NCBI RefSeq assembly: GCF_947503415.1
Contig: NZ_CANNDS010000002.1
Span: 496,001-560,000 of the forward strand
Origin: an uncultured Tateyamaria sp.
Lineage (GTDB): Bacteria > Pseudomonadota > Alphaproteobacteria > Rhodobacterales > Rhodobacteraceae
Direction of reading: 5' to 3'
Length of the DNA stretch: 64,000 nucleotides
Numbering within the stretch: the first letter of the stretch is position 1; every line of letters begins with the position of its first letter. The notes under the pieces were generated by a model, which worked only from the letters and a program-made list of their open reading frames with translations, ran no database searches and was not told the origin of the DNA. Of the stretch, positions 51,399-62,495 are shown piece after piece. The position numbers were made by a program, and so were the translations under genes.

Positions 51399-52793
51399 TC
51401 ACAACCGCCGCGTCACCTGATCCACGAAATCCTCACCGCGCCGCTCAAAGCTGTCATACTGATCAAAACTCGCAGCCGCAGGCGCCAACAACACCACGTC
51501 GCCGCTTTCCGCATCATCCATGGCAGCAGCGACAGCCTCCGCCATCGTCCCACACACCTGCGCCTCAACATCCAACTGCATCGCAAACTGCGCCGCCTCG
51601 CGCCCGATGACATAGGCCTTCTTCACTCGACCCGACACAGCATTCAACGGGTCCAACCCGCCCTCTTTCTGCAACCCGCCACAAATCCACCGAATGTTCT
51701 CAAAGGCGGACAAAGCCTTGGCCGCACTGTCCACATTCGTAGCCTTGCTGTCGTTCACATACCGCACGCCCGCCGCCTCAGCGATGGTCTGACTGCGATG
51801 CGGCAGACCTGCAAACTCATGAAACGCCTGCTCAATCACCTTTGGCGCCACCCCCACGGCACGGGCAGCGGCATAAGCGGCACAGGCATTCTGATGGTTG
51901 TGCGCCCCCGGCAAGCCCGCAACACCGCGCAAATCCACCGACGCCACCTGACGACCCTTGCGAAACTCGGCCAAAAACCCCTTCTTCGCAAAGACCTGCC
52001 ACCCCGGCCCGGTCAGCTTCTCCTCAACCGACACACGGATAACCCGGTCATCGCCATTGCCCTCGGACAACTGCCCCGCCAGGAACCGCCCCTCATGCTC
52101 ATCCACACCGATGACAGCGCGGTCCGGCCCCCCTTCGGCAAAAAGCCGACGCTTGGCTGCAAAATACCCGCCCATGCCCGCATGACGATCCAGATGATCG
52201 GGGGACAGGTTGGTAAAAACGGCCACATCGGGGGTCAGGCTCCGGGCCAGATCGGTCTGATAGCTGGACAACTCCAGCACCACGACCTCGCCATCATGGG
52301 GCGGCTCGATATCCAGCACACCGCGCCCGATATTGCCGGCCAACTGGCTGGGTCGGCCCGCCACCTCCATGATGTGATGGATCAACGCACAGGTGGTGGA
52401 CTTGCCGTTCGACCCGGTCACCGCAATCACGCGCGGGGCGGTGTCAAAGCGGTTCCACTCGGACGTCGCAAAGGATTGAAAGAACAGACCAATATCGTTG
52501 TCCACCGGCACACCAGCCGCCCAGGCCGCCACAATCACCGGGTTCGGAGCCGGGTACAAATGCGGGATACCGGGCGACACGATCAGCCGCGCGACATCCT
52601 CAAAAGCACCGTGGGTCCTGAGATCGGCACAGGCAAAGCCCTCGGCCTCGGCCCTCGCGCGCGCATCCGGGTTGTCGTCCCAACAGATCGGCACAGCACC
52701 CCCGGCCTCCAGCGCCCGCGCCGCCGACAGACCGGACCGGCCCAGCCCCAGCACCGCAACCTTGGCGCCCGACAAACCAAGGACAGGGATCAT
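51399..52793 (-). CDS. murD: UDP-N-acetylmuramoyl-L-alanine--D-glutamate ligase MurD
   Basis: 464 aa; [30 protein letters not shown]. Confidence 0.97.
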   Translation of the reverse strand: MIPVLGLSGAKVAVLGLGRSGLSAARALEAGGAVPICWDDNPDARARAEAEGFACADLRTHGAFEDVARLIVSPGIPHLYPAPNPVIVAAWAAGVPVDNDIGLFFQSFATSEWNRFDTAPRVIAVTGSNGKSTTCALIHHIMEVAGRPSQLAGNIGRGVLDIEPPHDGEVVVLELSSYQTDLARSLTPDVAVFTNLSPDHLDRHAGMGGYFAAKRRLFAEGGPDRAVIGVDEHEGRFLAGQLSEGNGDDRVIRVSVEEKLTGPGWQVFAKKGFLAEFRKGRQVASVDLRGVAGLPGAHNHQNACAAYAAARAVGVAPKVIEQAFHEFAGLPHRSQTIAEAAGVRYVNDSKATNVDSAAKALSAFENIRWICGGLQKEGGLDPLNAVSGRVKKAYVIGREAAQFAMQLDVEAQVCGTMAEAVAAAMDDAESGDVVLLAPAAASFDQYDSFERRGEDFVDQVTRRL

Positions 52794-52806
52794 CGCAGCA
52801 GCCCCC

Positions 52807-52851
52807 GGGGGCTTTGCCCCCAGACCCCCATGGTATTTCCAGTCAGAAGAA
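52807..52851 (-). repeat. dispersed intergenic element 2, copy B, with GGGGGC-TTT-GCCCCC-type hairpin
   Basis: Minus strand reads ttcttctgactggaaataccatgggggtctgggggcaaagccccc just downstream of the SDR stop; core matches 17828-17851. Confidence 0.75.
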
Positions 52852-52857
52852 ACATCA

Positions 52858-53511
52858 TCACCACGCCTTTTCGTGCCGGTCGCGAAAGAACTTGCCGGTC
52901 AGGTCCGCAGGGGCATCCAAGGCAAGCCACAGGGCCGTATCAGCACCCTCTTCCAGCGTGCGCGGCGCGGCCTGACCCCCCATGCGCGTGTGCACCCAAC
53001 CGGGGCACATGGCATTGACGCTGACACCTTTGGGCAGATCACGGGGCAAAGCGTGGCTCAACGCGTTCAGCGCCGCCTTGGCCACACCGTACCCGCCGGG
53101 GCCTTCCAGCCCCTCGTCATAGGCGCCCCACCCGGAACTGACATTGATGATCCGCCCTTGCCCGGCCTGTGCCATATGCGGCAGGCACAACAGGATCAGC
53201 TCGAAGGGTGCGTGAAACATCACCTGCATGGATCGGCGCAGCCCCTCGGGATACGCAATCATGCTGTCCTCGATCAGGATACCGGCATTGTTGATCAGAA
53301 TATCCACCGGGCCTGCCGCGTCGATGGCCGGGGCAAACGTGTCAGGCGCTTCCAAATCCAGATGCACTGAAGTGCAGCCCAGATCGGCTGCAGCGCTGGC
53401 CCCGGCCTGCGCATCGCGCGCACCGATGACCACATCGCAGCCCCGCGCGATCAGGCCTTGGGCCATGGCATAGCCAATCCCCCGATTGCCCCCGGTCACC
53501 AATGCCCGCAT
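52858..53511 (-). CDS. SDR-family oxidoreductase
   Basis: 217 aa; [40 protein letters not shown]. Confidence 0.92.
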   Translation of the reverse strand: MRALVTGGNRGIGYAMAQGLIARGCDVVIGARDAQAGASAAADLGCTSVHLDLEAPDTFAPAIDAAGPVDILINNAGILIEDSMIAYPEGLRRSMQVMFHAPFELILLCLPHMAQAGQGRIINVSSGWGAYDEGLEGPGGYGVAKAALNALSHALPRDLPKGVSVNAMCPGWVHTRMGGQAAPRTLEEGADTALWLALDAPADLTGKFFRDRHEKAW

Positions 53512-53618
53512 GATGTCGTCCCGTCGTTTATTTGGATGTCAGAGGTCTCACGAAACCCGCGCCTCGGCAAGAGGGGGCGGCAGCGGCACGCAGGCCCAAT
53601 GTGTTTTCCGGAAGGTCC

Positions 53619-53645
53619 GTAGGGTGGGCTTTCAGCCCACCATCC
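53619..53645 (+). repeat. REP-like element, type A
   Basis: gtagggtgggctttcagcccaccatcc. Confidence 0.85.
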
Positions 53646-53685
53646 CCCCGGTGCAAAACACGCCACTCATTCAAAACATCAACCC

Positions 53686-53711
53686 GTAGGGCGGGCTTCA
53701 GCCCGCCATCC
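53686..53711 (+). repeat. REP-like element, type B
   Basis: gtagggcgggcttcagcccgccatcc. Confidence 0.85.
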
Positions 53712-53812
53712 ACCAGACACCAAACAGCAAAACGCCCCCACAACAGGCGTTCTGTACGCAAGCCACCACACCACCGCGCTTCACGCCCCCCAGCGCAACC
53801 CCGCGCAACCCC

Positions 53813-53839
53813 GTAGGGTGGGCTTTCAGCCCACCATCC
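53813..53839 (+). repeat. REP-like element, type A
   Basis: gtagggtgggctttcagcccaccatcc. Confidence 0.85.
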
Positions 53840-53912
53840 GCGCGGTGCCAAACAGGCAAACGACCTCACGCAGGGTGCGCCTTAACACCCCAGCGCAACC
53901 CCGCTTAAGTCA

Positions 53913-53935
53913 GTAGGGCGGGCTTCAGCCCGCCG
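53913..53935 (+). repeat. REP-like element, type B
   Basis: gtagggcgggcttcagcccgccg. Confidence 0.85.
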
Positions 53936-53966
53936 CGACAGTGCAAAATCGCGACCCCCACACAGG

Positions 53967-55247
53967 TCAAGCGCCACCACCTGCGCGCCCGGCCAACAGA
54001 ATGTCGAGGTTTTTCCGAACGGTCTGCGTCTGCGGATGGTCCGATCCAAATACCGCCTCGGACATCGCCAGCGCCTCACGAAAGAGCGGCTCCGCCTCCT
54101 CAATCCGTCCTGTGTCCTGAAGCAAATCCGCAAGGTTATTGAGCCGGACCGCCACATCAGGATGCCGACCACCCAACACCTCCCTGCCAATCTCCAGCGC
54201 CTCACGAAAGAGCGGCTCCGCCTCCTCAAACCGCCCCGTGTCCCGGAGCAGACCCGCAAGGTTGTTGAGCCGGATCGCATAGTCCGGATGCCGCTCATCC
54301 AATACGTCTCGATCAATCTCCAGCGCCTCACGGTAGAGCGGCTCCGCCTCCTCAAACCGTCCAAGCGACCGGTAGCTTTCCGCAAGGTTGTTCAGCGCAG
54401 TGGCGGTCTTGGGGTCTTGCTCTCCAAATTCTAGTCGCGCCAGTGAAACAAGCATCTCCTCCACTGCCACGGCTTCCACGCTGCGCCCCGACCACTGCAG
54501 AAGCCTGCCTGCCGCGATCAGCGTGTCATAGCATGGGTCTAACCGCGCCGCCTTTGCGTAATGCTCCGCCGCCTCGCCCCACCGCACCTCGGCCTCGGCA
54601 ATCTCTCCCCGCCCGAACGCAGCTCGTGCTGCGTTCTGCACCTCCAGATCAGCGCGCGCTTCGACCTCGGCAAAAAGGTCATCCGCGACGGAATAGTCGC
54701 CCTTCTCCAACGCAGCCCGCGCCTCTGCCAACCGATCCCCGCCAATCTCGTTGCCCAGCCGCTCCAGCCGGGTTTCCAAGTCAGCGATGCGCGCCTTGGC
54801 TTCGGCCAAAGCCGGTTCAGGATCGGCAATCTGGCGCTCCAGTTCGGCCAACTGTTGGCGCAATACTTCACCTTGCCCATCCGGCGACTCTGCGATCTCT
54901 TTTCGAACTTCCTCTGCGCGGGCGTCCAAACGGCGTTCGAATTCTTCCAGTGATAAGGTCACAATCGGACCATTGGAGGAGTTTAGTGGGTTGCCGCCTG
55001 TGTCACTGCCGCGTTCACCAGATGGTTTTCGTTGAACAAGCCACCAAATCGCAGACAGGATTGCCCCTGCAACAACCGCGAATACACCAAATGCGGCTGC
55101 GATTGCCGAGACACGGTTCTGGTTGTCTTCAACACCGAACCAAGACCAAACGGCCAAGCCAAATTCTACGAACCAATCCACTTGTAACGCCCTCAATTCC
55201 CCAAAGGCACCATACCAGCATAACGCGCACCGCAAAGCCGTTTTCAA
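53967..55247 (-). CDS. membrane-anchored coiled-coil/TPR protein (kinesin-light-chain/NPHP3-type TPRs)
   Basis: 426 aa; TM segment VSAIAAAFGVFAVVAGAILSAIWWLV, coiled coil, then 42-aa TPRs (NNLAGLLRDTGRFEEAEPLFREALEIGREVLGGRHPDVAVRL) with 126-bp DNA periodicity. Confidence 0.88.
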   Translation of the reverse strand: MKTALRCALCWYGAFGELRALQVDWFVEFGLAVWSWFGVEDNQNRVSAIAAAFGVFAVVAGAILSAIWWLVQRKPSGERGSDTGGNPLNSSNGPIVTLSLEEFERRLDARAEEVRKEIAESPDGQGEVLRQQLAELERQIADPEPALAEAKARIADLETRLERLGNEIGGDRLAEARAALEKGDYSVADDLFAEVEARADLEVQNAARAAFGRGEIAEAEVRWGEAAEHYAKAARLDPCYDTLIAAGRLLQWSGRSVEAVAVEEMLVSLARLEFGEQDPKTATALNNLAESYRSLGRFEEAEPLYREALEIDRDVLDERHPDYAIRLNNLAGLLRDTGRFEEAEPLFREALEIGREVLGGRHPDVAVRLNNLADLLQDTGRIEEAEPLFREALAMSEAVFGSDHPQTQTVRKNLDILLAGRAGGGA

Positions 55248-55349
55248 CCCGCGTTCTCCGGGGCCCCAATCCTTAACAACGTCTAAAGACGCCGCCGTAA
55301 GTCCTTGAAATTCAATATGGCGCGTGCTGTCCCAGCGTGGGACGCACCC

Positions 55350-56432
55350 TTATCGGACCTTCAAAGTGGCCAGCCCAATCATCGCGAGGATCAGCGAAAT
55401 AATCCAGAACCGGATCACGATCTGAGGCTCCGCCCAGCCCTTTTTTTCATAGTGGTGGTGGATGGGTGCCATCAAAAACACCCGCTTGCCCGTCCGCTTG
55501 AAATAGAGGACCTGAATGATCACCGACAGCGCCTCGACCACGAACAGCCCGCCCACAATCGCCAGCACCAGTTCATGTTTGGTCGCCACCGCGATCGCCC
55601 CCAATGCCCCGCCAAGCGCCAGCGACCCGGTGTCGCCCATGAACACGGCCGCAGGCGGCGCGTTGTACCACAGGAACCCCAACCCCCCGCCAAACAAGGC
55701 GGCCGCAAAGATCAGCAATTCGCCCGTTCCCGGCACGTAATGCACATCCAGATACTCGGTGAAATCCACCCGCCCCACAGCGTAGGCAATGATCCCCAGC
55801 GTGCCGCCCGCAATCATCACCGGCATGATCGCCAGACCATCCAGCCCATCCGTCAGGTTGACCGCATTTGCAGCCCCCACGATCACGATGATGGAGAACG
55901 GGATGAACAGCACACCCATATTGATCAGCACGTCCTTGAGAACGGGCACCGCCAACTGGTTCTGCAGCGCCTCAGGGTGGCTGATCGTGGCGAAATAGGC
56001 GGCTATGCCAGCAATCAAGAACCCCAGCAGCAGCCGTACCTTGCCCGGCACCCCGGCTGTGGTTTGCTTCGACACCTTGGCATAGTCATCGGCAAAACCG
56101 ATCAGCGCGAAGGCCAGTGTGACGCCGATGACAATCCACATGAACGGGTTGTCCCACCGCGCCCACAAGAGCGTGGATGTCGCCAAAGCTCCTACAATCA
56201 ACAAGCCCCCCATGGTCGGAGTGCCCGCCTTGGAAAAATGCCCTTCAGGACCGTCATCGCGAATGGGCTGCCCCTTGCCCTGCTTGCGCCGCAGCACTGC
56301 AATCAGTGGACGACCAAACAGAAACCCAAAGATCAGAGCCGTCAGAAATGCGCCCCCGGCCCGGAACGTGATGTAGCGGAAAAGGTTGAAAAAGTCCCCG
56401 CCATCCGAAAGTGCCGTCAACCAATAGAGCAT
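55350..56432 (-). CDS. mraY: phospho-N-acetylmuramoyl-pentapeptide-transferase MraY
   Basis: 360 aa; [45 protein letters not shown]. Confidence 0.98.
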   Translation of the reverse strand: MLYWLTALSDGGDFFNLFRYITFRAGGAFLTALIFGFLFGRPLIAVLRRKQGKGQPIRDDGPEGHFSKAGTPTMGGLLIVGALATSTLLWARWDNPFMWIVIGVTLAFALIGFADDYAKVSKQTTAGVPGKVRLLLGFLIAGIAAYFATISHPEALQNQLAVPVLKDVLINMGVLFIPFSIIVIVGAANAVNLTDGLDGLAIMPVMIAGGTLGIIAYAVGRVDFTEYLDVHYVPGTGELLIFAAALFGGGLGFLWYNAPPAAVFMGDTGSLALGGALGAIAVATKHELVLAIVGGLFVVEALSVIIQVLYFKRTGKRVFLMAPIHHHYEKKGWAEPQIVIRFWIISLILAMIGLATLKVR

Positions 56433-56443
56433 GCCTGCCTGTC

Positions 56444-57892
56444 CTACGCTTTATCTTGTGGGTCTTCGCCCTTGTCCACCGGATGGCCCATTTTACGGAT
56501 CGCGTCAACGACGCGGGCCAATTTCATGCTGAGCGAACCCTTGACCAAAACCACATCTCCACTGTCCAGACGCCTCCGCACCTCTGCCGCCATCTCGTCC
56601 GAGGTTTCGGTCCAAAGGCCCCGCTTTTCCGTAGGCAAAGCATCGTGCAGGTGTTTCATCAGCGGCCCAACGCAGTGGATCATGTCTATTGCCGCGACCG
56701 CCTCAAGCGCCGAGATCTCTGCATGCATCGCTGGACCATCATTGCCCAACTCTTTCATATCGCCCACAAAAGCGATGCGCCGCCCTTTGCTGACGCGGCC
56801 GATGTCGTGGGTGACTTCTGCCGCCGCCAACACCTCCAATGCCGCCGCCATGGACGTCGGGTTGGCATTGTAGCTGTCGTCGATCAACTCAAGTGTCAGA
56901 TGCGTTTCCACCGGGTCCAGCACGATCACCTCGCGCGCCCCGCGTCCCTCATAGGGCGACCACCGGCCCAGCGATTGCGCAGCCAAAGCCAAATCGGCGC
57001 CCAACGCCTCTGCTGCGGCCAATGCGCCAAGGCCGTTCATGGCATAGTGCTTGCCAACCGCCCCTATCTTGAACAGGAGCGGCGCCTCATGCGCCTCTGC
57101 CTGCACCACGGTTGTGTCACGCCCGAGATCAACCGATTTCAGTTTGAAATCAAAGCCGTGTTCGCCAAAGCCAATGTCGCGCCGCTTGGCATCATGAGCC
57201 TTGGCCTGCAGGATGGCCGCCGTGGAACAGTCGTTGTTCAGCACTGCCGTGCCGCCATATTCCAGCCCATCGATGATCGACGCCTTTTCCAGCGCAATCC
57301 CTTCGATATTCTCGAACGCCTCCAGATGTGCCGCCGCAACGGTGGTGATCATCGCCACGTGGGGCCGCGCCATTTTTGCAAGCGGTGCAATCTCTCCGGG
57401 GTGGTTCATCCCGATCTCGATCACCGCGTATTCAGTCTCGGCAGGCATGCGCGCGAGTGTCAGCGGCACACCCCAATGGTTGTTGTAGCTCGCCACGCTC
57501 GCATGTGTGCGCCCCTGATCCGAGAGGATCGCGCGCAGCATTTCCTTGGTTGATGTCTTGCCCACGGACCCCGTGATCGCCACTACGCGCGCCTCTGTCC
57601 GGGCGCGAGCTGCTTGGCCCAATGCCTCCAGACCCGCCAGCACGTCCTCCACGATCAAAAGCGGCGCATCTTCGGCCACACCTTCAGGCACATGGGTGAC
57701 AAGGGCGGCCGCCGCACCATTCTCCAACGCCTGCGCCACAAAATCGTGCCCGTCGCGCGCGGCTTTCAAGGCCACGAACAGATCGCCCGGTTGCAAGGTG
57801 CGTGTGTCGATCGACACGCCTGTTGCGGCCCAATCGGTCGTCGCGCGCCCACCCGTTGCGTCCGCAGCCTCAGCCGCTGTCCAAAGCGTCAT
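56444..57892 (-). CDS. murF: UDP-MurNAc-tripeptide--D-Ala-D-Ala ligase MurF
   Basis: 482 aa; [23 protein letters not shown] overlap with murE. Confidence 0.97.
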   Translation of the reverse strand: MTLWTAAEAADATGGRATTDWAATGVSIDTRTLQPGDLFVALKAARDGHDFVAQALENGAAAALVTHVPEGVAEDAPLLIVEDVLAGLEALGQAARARTEARVVAITGSVGKTSTKEMLRAILSDQGRTHASVASYNNHWGVPLTLARMPAETEYAVIEIGMNHPGEIAPLAKMARPHVAMITTVAAAHLEAFENIEGIALEKASIIDGLEYGGTAVLNNDCSTAAILQAKAHDAKRRDIGFGEHGFDFKLKSVDLGRDTTVVQAEAHEAPLLFKIGAVGKHYAMNGLGALAAAEALGADLALAAQSLGRWSPYEGRGAREVIVLDPVETHLTLELIDDSYNANPTSMAAALEVLAAAEVTHDIGRVSKGRRIAFVGDMKELGNDGPAMHAEISALEAVAAIDMIHCVGPLMKHLHDALPTEKRGLWTETSDEMAAEVRRRLDSGDVVLVKGSLSMKLARVVDAIRKMGHPVDKGEDPQDKA

Positions 57893-59364
57893 GTCAGTCG
57901 TCCTTCCAAAGCGGCCACCGCCACGCTGGCCTGCTCAACATCGTCAAAGGGCAGCACATCATCGCCCACGATCTGCCCGGTCTCATGCCCCTTGCCCGCG
58001 ATCAGCAGTGCGTCGCCGGGGCCAAGCGCATCGACTGCGCGCAGGATCGCCTCGGCCCGGTCGCCAACTTCGGTCGCGTCAGGACAACCCTCCATCACCG
58101 CAGCCCGGATCAGAGCCGGATCTTCGGACCTCGGGTTATCATCCGTCACGAACACGAGGTCGGCGTTTTCTGCCGCCGCCGCCCCCATGAGGGGTCGCTT
58201 GCCTGCATCCCGGTCGCCACCCGCGCCCACGACGGCAACCAAACGGCCCATCACATGCGGGCGCATCGCCTTAAGCGCAGTCGCGACCGCATCCGGCGTG
58301 TGGGCGTAGTCCACGAACACCGCCGCGCCGTTTTCACGCGTGGCGGCCAGTTGCATCCGCCCCCGTACAGTGCCCAGATGCGGCAGGGTTTCGAACACAC
58401 GCGCAGGCTCCGCCCCGCAGGCAATGATCAAGCCACAGGCCAGCATCACGTTGTCGGCCTGAAAGCCGCCGATCAGCGGCAACCGCGCGGTATAGGCCTT
58501 GCCCTCATATTCAAACCGCACGTCCTGCCCGGTCGCGTCAAAACGTTGCGCCGTAAGGTGCAGATCACCACCATCGCGGCCCACGGCCAGCACGGTCTGA
58601 CCGCGCGCCCGCGCAATGGCCGCCATGTCCACGCCGCGCGCATCGTCCAGATTGATGACCGCTATGCCATCCTCGGGCAGCACACGTGCAAACAGCCCCG
58701 CTTTGGCGTCAAAATAGGCCTCGAACGTCTCGTGATAGTCCAAGTGGTCCTGGGTAAAGTTTGTGAACCCAGCTGCCTTCAACGTCACACCATCGAGCCG
58801 CCGCTGGTCCAGCCCGTGCGAGGATGCCTCCATCGCGGCATGGGTGATCCCGTTTGCCTTTGCTTCGGCCAAGGTTCGGTGCAAGGTGATCGGCTCGGGC
58901 GTCGTATGGGCCAGCGGCGCAGTCCAGGCCCCTTCCACCCCCGTCGTGCCAAGGTTCACCGCAGGCAGACCCATCTCAAGCCAGATCTGGCGCACAAACG
59001 TGGACACGGAGGTTTTCCCATTGGTGCCGGTCACGGCGACCATAACCTCGGGCTGTCCACCAAACCACAGCGCTGCCGTCCGGCTCAATACCTCGCGCGG
59101 GGCGTCGGTGATGACAACGGCCACGTCCCCCAGCCAATCGGCGGCCAAAGCGGCCCCTTCGGCATCGGTCAGAACGGCTGACGCGCCCATGCGCACCGCG
59201 TACTGAATAAACTCCGCCCCATGCACGCGACTGCCGGGCATGGCGGCGAACAGGAACCCGTCCTTCACCTCGCGGCTGTCGACGGCAATGCCGGTGATGT
59301 CGGGATTGGCCCCACCCCGGGCCGTCAGGCCCAGCGATGAAAGTGATCGTGCCTGCGCGCCCAT
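57889..59364 (-). CDS. murE: UDP-MurNAc-L-Ala-D-Glu--meso-DAP ligase MurE
   Basis: 491 aa; AVTGTNGKTSVSTFVRQI; DDNPRSEDP (meso-DAP DNPR motif). Confidence 0.98.
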   Translation of the reverse strand: MGAQARSLSSLGLTARGGANPDITGIAVDSREVKDGFLFAAMPGSRVHGAEFIQYAVRMGASAVLTDAEGAALAADWLGDVAVVITDAPREVLSRTAALWFGGQPEVMVAVTGTNGKTSVSTFVRQIWLEMGLPAVNLGTTGVEGAWTAPLAHTTPEPITLHRTLAEAKANGITHAAMEASSHGLDQRRLDGVTLKAAGFTNFTQDHLDYHETFEAYFDAKAGLFARVLPEDGIAVINLDDARGVDMAAIARARGQTVLAVGRDGGDLHLTAQRFDATGQDVRFEYEGKAYTARLPLIGGFQADNVMLACGLIIACGAEPARVFETLPHLGTVRGRMQLAATRENGAAVFVDYAHTPDAVATALKAMRPHVMGRLVAVVGAGGDRDAGKRPLMGAAAAENADLVFVTDDNPRSEDPALIRAAVMEGCPDATEVGDRAEAILRAVDALGPGDALLIAGKGHETGQIVGDDVLPFDDVEQASVAVAALEGRLT

Positions 59365-59398
59365 GTCTTGGCCCTAGGTTTTGGGTGCGATGCGCACC

Positions 59399-61186
59399 TC
59401 AGTTGCTGCTGGTCAGCGTTATATCAGCGAGGGTGGCAGGTTCAACGCTTGGCCGCAGGCCCAGAAGCGGTGCAATCCGGCCAATCATTTCAGCAGCCAC
59501 TGGCACAGCCGTCCAACCAGCGGTGCGGCGCGGCTTATCGCCGGAGGTTTCCACCGGCTCATCCAGCGTCACCACCAGCACATATTTCGGATCATGCGCG
59601 GGGAACATCGTGGCAAAGGTCGCGATGGTCTTGTCGTCATAGTACCCACCGCGTGGCTTTGGCTTGTCCGCGGTTCCGGTCTTGCCACCGACAGCATAGC
59701 CCGGCACCTCGCCCATGCTGGCGGTGCCAGAGGTCACGACCTTGCGCAGCATGTCACGTGCTGCGCGGGCAGCGCCCTCACTCATCACGCGTTCGCCCAG
59801 ACGGGGGCCGTGCTGTTTCAGGATCGTAGGCGCCACCACATGCCCGCCATTGGCAATGGCCGCATAGCCCGCCGCAAGATGCATGGGCGACGACGACAGT
59901 CCGTGCCCGTAACTCACCGTCACCGCACTCAGATCGGTCCAGCGTTTCGGCAGCAACGGCTTACCAGTGCGCGCCTCGACAATCTCGAACGGCGTGGCCT
60001 CAAAGAAGCCCAGTGATTTCAGGAATTCCTGTTGCCGCTCGATCCCGATCTGCAAGGCCATGCGGCCTGTCCCCCGGTTCGACGACTTCACGATAATATC
60101 GGCCACGCTCAGCTTGCCGTAATTCTTGTTGCGGAACTCACCAATCCGGTGGCCGCCCACGCGCATCGGACCCGACGTGTCGATGATGGTCGACGGGGAC
60201 ACCAGCCCCAAATCCACAGCCTGCGCCGCGGTAAAGATCTTGAAGGCCGAACCCAGCTCGTACACTCCCTGCACCGATCGGTTGAACAGAGGGCTGTCGC
60301 TTTGATCGCCCTTGGTGGCAGGACGTGGGCGGTTGTTCGGGTCGAAATGCGGGAGCGACACGACCGAGATCACCTCACCCGTATGCACATCCATCAGAAC
60401 AGACGTCGCCCCCTTGGCGTTCATCAGCCTCATGCCACCATACAGCACCCGCTCGGACGCGGCCTGCACCGTCAGATCTAAGGACAGCTGCAATGGCTTT
60501 TGCCCATTGGCGGGATCGCGCAGATAGTCATCAAACTGCTTTTCAACACCGGCCACGCCGATCACCTCGGCGGCACTCACGCCCTCTTTGCCAAAGGACG
60601 CGCCACCCAGCACATGCGCCGCGAGCGAGCCGTTGGGATAAAGGCGCATGTCACGCGGGCCAAACAGCAGGCCGGGATCGCCGATCTCGTGCACGGCCTG
60701 CATCTGCTCGGGGCTAATTTTCTTGCGAATCCACAGGAACTTACGCTTGCCGGTGAAATCCTTCAGCAGGTCCTCTTCCTTCAGATCGGGAAAGACCGCC
60801 GCCAACCCCTTGGCCGCAGCCGCAGGGTCCACCATGTGCGGCGGCTGGGCATACAAAGCGTGGGTTTCGAAATTCGTCGCCAAGAGCCGCCCATCGCGGT
60901 CTACGATGTCGGCACGGGCCGCAGAAATGGCCGCCCCTTGGGCACTGGCGCGCGGCTCAACCGGCTCGGACGTGGCCAATAGCCCCATGCGCACGGCGAC
61001 CGTGACAAAGGCGCAAAAGAAAAACAGACCTAGGACCAGAAGCCGCCCCTCGGCGCGCTGGCGTGACCGGTCGCGCATCTCTTCATGGCGGGCGCGCAGG
61101 TTCTCACGCTCGATGGCTTCGGTGCTTTCACCCGCCGCACGGGCAGGCAGGATACGGGCCAGAGGGCGCAGGGGGGTGCGGGTCAT
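59399..61186 (-). CDS. ftsI: peptidoglycan D,D-transpeptidase FtsI (PBP3)
   Basis: 595 aa; YELGSAFKIFTAAQ (SxxK), SSN, GGKTGTADKP (KTG). Confidence 0.97.
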   Translation of the reverse strand: MTRTPLRPLARILPARAAGESTEAIERENLRARHEEMRDRSRQRAEGRLLVLGLFFFCAFVTVAVRMGLLATSEPVEPRASAQGAAISAARADIVDRDGRLLATNFETHALYAQPPHMVDPAAAAKGLAAVFPDLKEEDLLKDFTGKRKFLWIRKKISPEQMQAVHEIGDPGLLFGPRDMRLYPNGSLAAHVLGGASFGKEGVSAAEVIGVAGVEKQFDDYLRDPANGQKPLQLSLDLTVQAASERVLYGGMRLMNAKGATSVLMDVHTGEVISVVSLPHFDPNNRPRPATKGDQSDSPLFNRSVQGVYELGSAFKIFTAAQAVDLGLVSPSTIIDTSGPMRVGGHRIGEFRNKNYGKLSVADIIVKSSNRGTGRMALQIGIERQQEFLKSLGFFEATPFEIVEARTGKPLLPKRWTDLSAVTVSYGHGLSSSPMHLAAGYAAIANGGHVVAPTILKQHGPRLGERVMSEGAARAARDMLRKVVTSGTASMGEVPGYAVGGKTGTADKPKPRGGYYDDKTIATFATMFPAHDPKYVLVVTLDEPVETSGDKPRRTAGWTAVPVAAEMIGRIAPLLGLRPSVEPATLADITLTSSN

Positions 61187-61533
61187 GGTTGCTGCTCCAA
61201 CTCGCCGGACACTTCGACGGCATTGTCGATGATCAACGTGGGCGGCGCGGGGTATGCCACCTCATCCACGTGACCAAACTGATCAGGCCGGAACGGCAAC
61301 AGGCCAAGGCTGTCAAAGTTGATGTCGGCCAGATCGCGCAAACGGTCGGGGCGGTTCAGATACGCCCACTCGGCCTTGAGCACGGCCAAACGAGAGTGCG
61401 CCGCACGGATATCGCGGTGCAGCCGGTCTGTTTCAGCCAGCGACTCCTGCGTGGCGTAGTTCTCGCGGTAGGCCCAGAACGCCAGACCGATCACACCCAA
61501 CGTGGTCAAAATATACAAAACCGTGCGCATCAA
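61183..61533 (-). CDS. ftsL: cell division protein FtsL
   Basis: 116 aa with N-terminal TM, syntenic between rsmH and ftsI, overlapping both. Confidence 0.9.
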   Translation of the reverse strand: MMRTVLYILTTLGVIGLAFWAYRENYATQESLAETDRLHRDIRAAHSRLAVLKAEWAYLNRPDRLRDLADINFDSLGLLPFRPDQFGHVDEVAYPAPPTLIIDNAVEVSGELEQQP

Positions 61534-62495
61534 ATGGCCCCTCTGACCTGCGGCATACCAATAGACTTCGCGTCAATCTCTCCGGGTGCTGCGTCCGTGC
61601 GCACCGCCACCCGCAACTTGGCCGACCGGCTGCGCGGGTTCATCTCCAACTCGTCCTTGTCCGGACCAATCGCCTTGCGGGTCCGCAATTCGAACTGAGC
61701 CGGGGCGCTTTCCACCTCTGGCGCATAGCGGTTGGCATTGGCCTGCCGTCCGCCGCGCGCGGTCATGAACCGTTTGACCATCCGGTCCTCAACCGAATGA
61801 AAGGTCACGACAGCCAGCTTGCCACCGGGTTTCAACGCGCGCTCCGCGGCCATAAGCCCCTGATACAGCTCATCATATTCATTGTTCACCGCAATGCGCA
61901 GAGCCTGGAAACTGCGCGTGGCGGGATGCGACTGGCCGGGTTTGGGGCGCGGCAGGCATTTTTCGACCACAGCCACCAATTCCAGTGTGGTGGTGATCGG
62001 ACGCGCCGTGATGATCGCCCGCGCGATGCGACGCGAGGCGCGTTCCTCGCCATACTGAAACAGGATGTCGGCCAAAACACCCTCATCCGCTTCATTGACA
62101 ATATCCGCAGCCGACGGCCCGTCCTGTGACATGCGCATGTCCAGTGGCCCGTCCTTCATGAAGGAGAACCCACGCTCTGCCTGATCCAACTGCATGGAGG
62201 ACACGCCAAGGTCCAAGACCACACCATCAAGAACCTGACCGTACTCGTCCAGCTTGGAAAACACGCCGGGCTGCATGGTGATCCGGTCGCCATAAGCATC
62301 CGCCCAGCTTGCCGCCATCTCAAAGGCCAAAGGATCGCGATCCACCGCAATCACGCGGTCCGCACCGGCCTCCAGCAATGCTCGGGTATAGCCCCCGGCC
62401 CCAAAGGTGCCATCCAGCCAAACGCCTTCGATGGGCGCGCATTCCTTCAGGATCGCGTTGATCAGAACCGGAATATGTGGCCCCCCAGCCGACAT
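61530..62495 (-). CDS. rsmH: 16S rRNA (cytosine(1402)-N(4))-methyltransferase RsmH
   Basis: 321 aa; [55 protein letters not shown]. Confidence 0.98.
   Translation of the reverse strand: MSAGGPHIPVLINAILKECAPIEGVWLDGTFGAGGYTRALLEAGADRVIAVDRDPLAFEMAASWADAYGDRITMQPGVFSKLDEYGQVLDGVVLDLGVSSMQLDQAERGFSFMKDGPLDMRMSQDGPSAADIVNEADEGVLADILFQYGEERASRRIARAIITARPITTTLELVAVVEKCLPRPKPGQSHPATRSFQALRIAVNNEYDELYQGLMAAERALKPGGKLAVVTFHSVEDRMVKRFMTARGGRQANANRYAPEVESAPAQFELRTRKAIGPDKDELEMNPRSRSAKLRVAVRTDAAPGEIDAKSIGMPQVRGAI

Noticed and set aside
53528-53869. 113-aa minus-strand ORF with repeated DGGLKPALRV/DGGLKAHPTD
   Set aside because: Translation of the REP hairpins; no start context or family; repeats explain the apparent peptide periodicity.
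53882-54385. 167-aa minus-strand ORF in an alternative frame of the TPR gene
   Set aside because: Stays open only because the 126-bp TPR repeats are a multiple of three; the genuine TPR frame is on the same strand.
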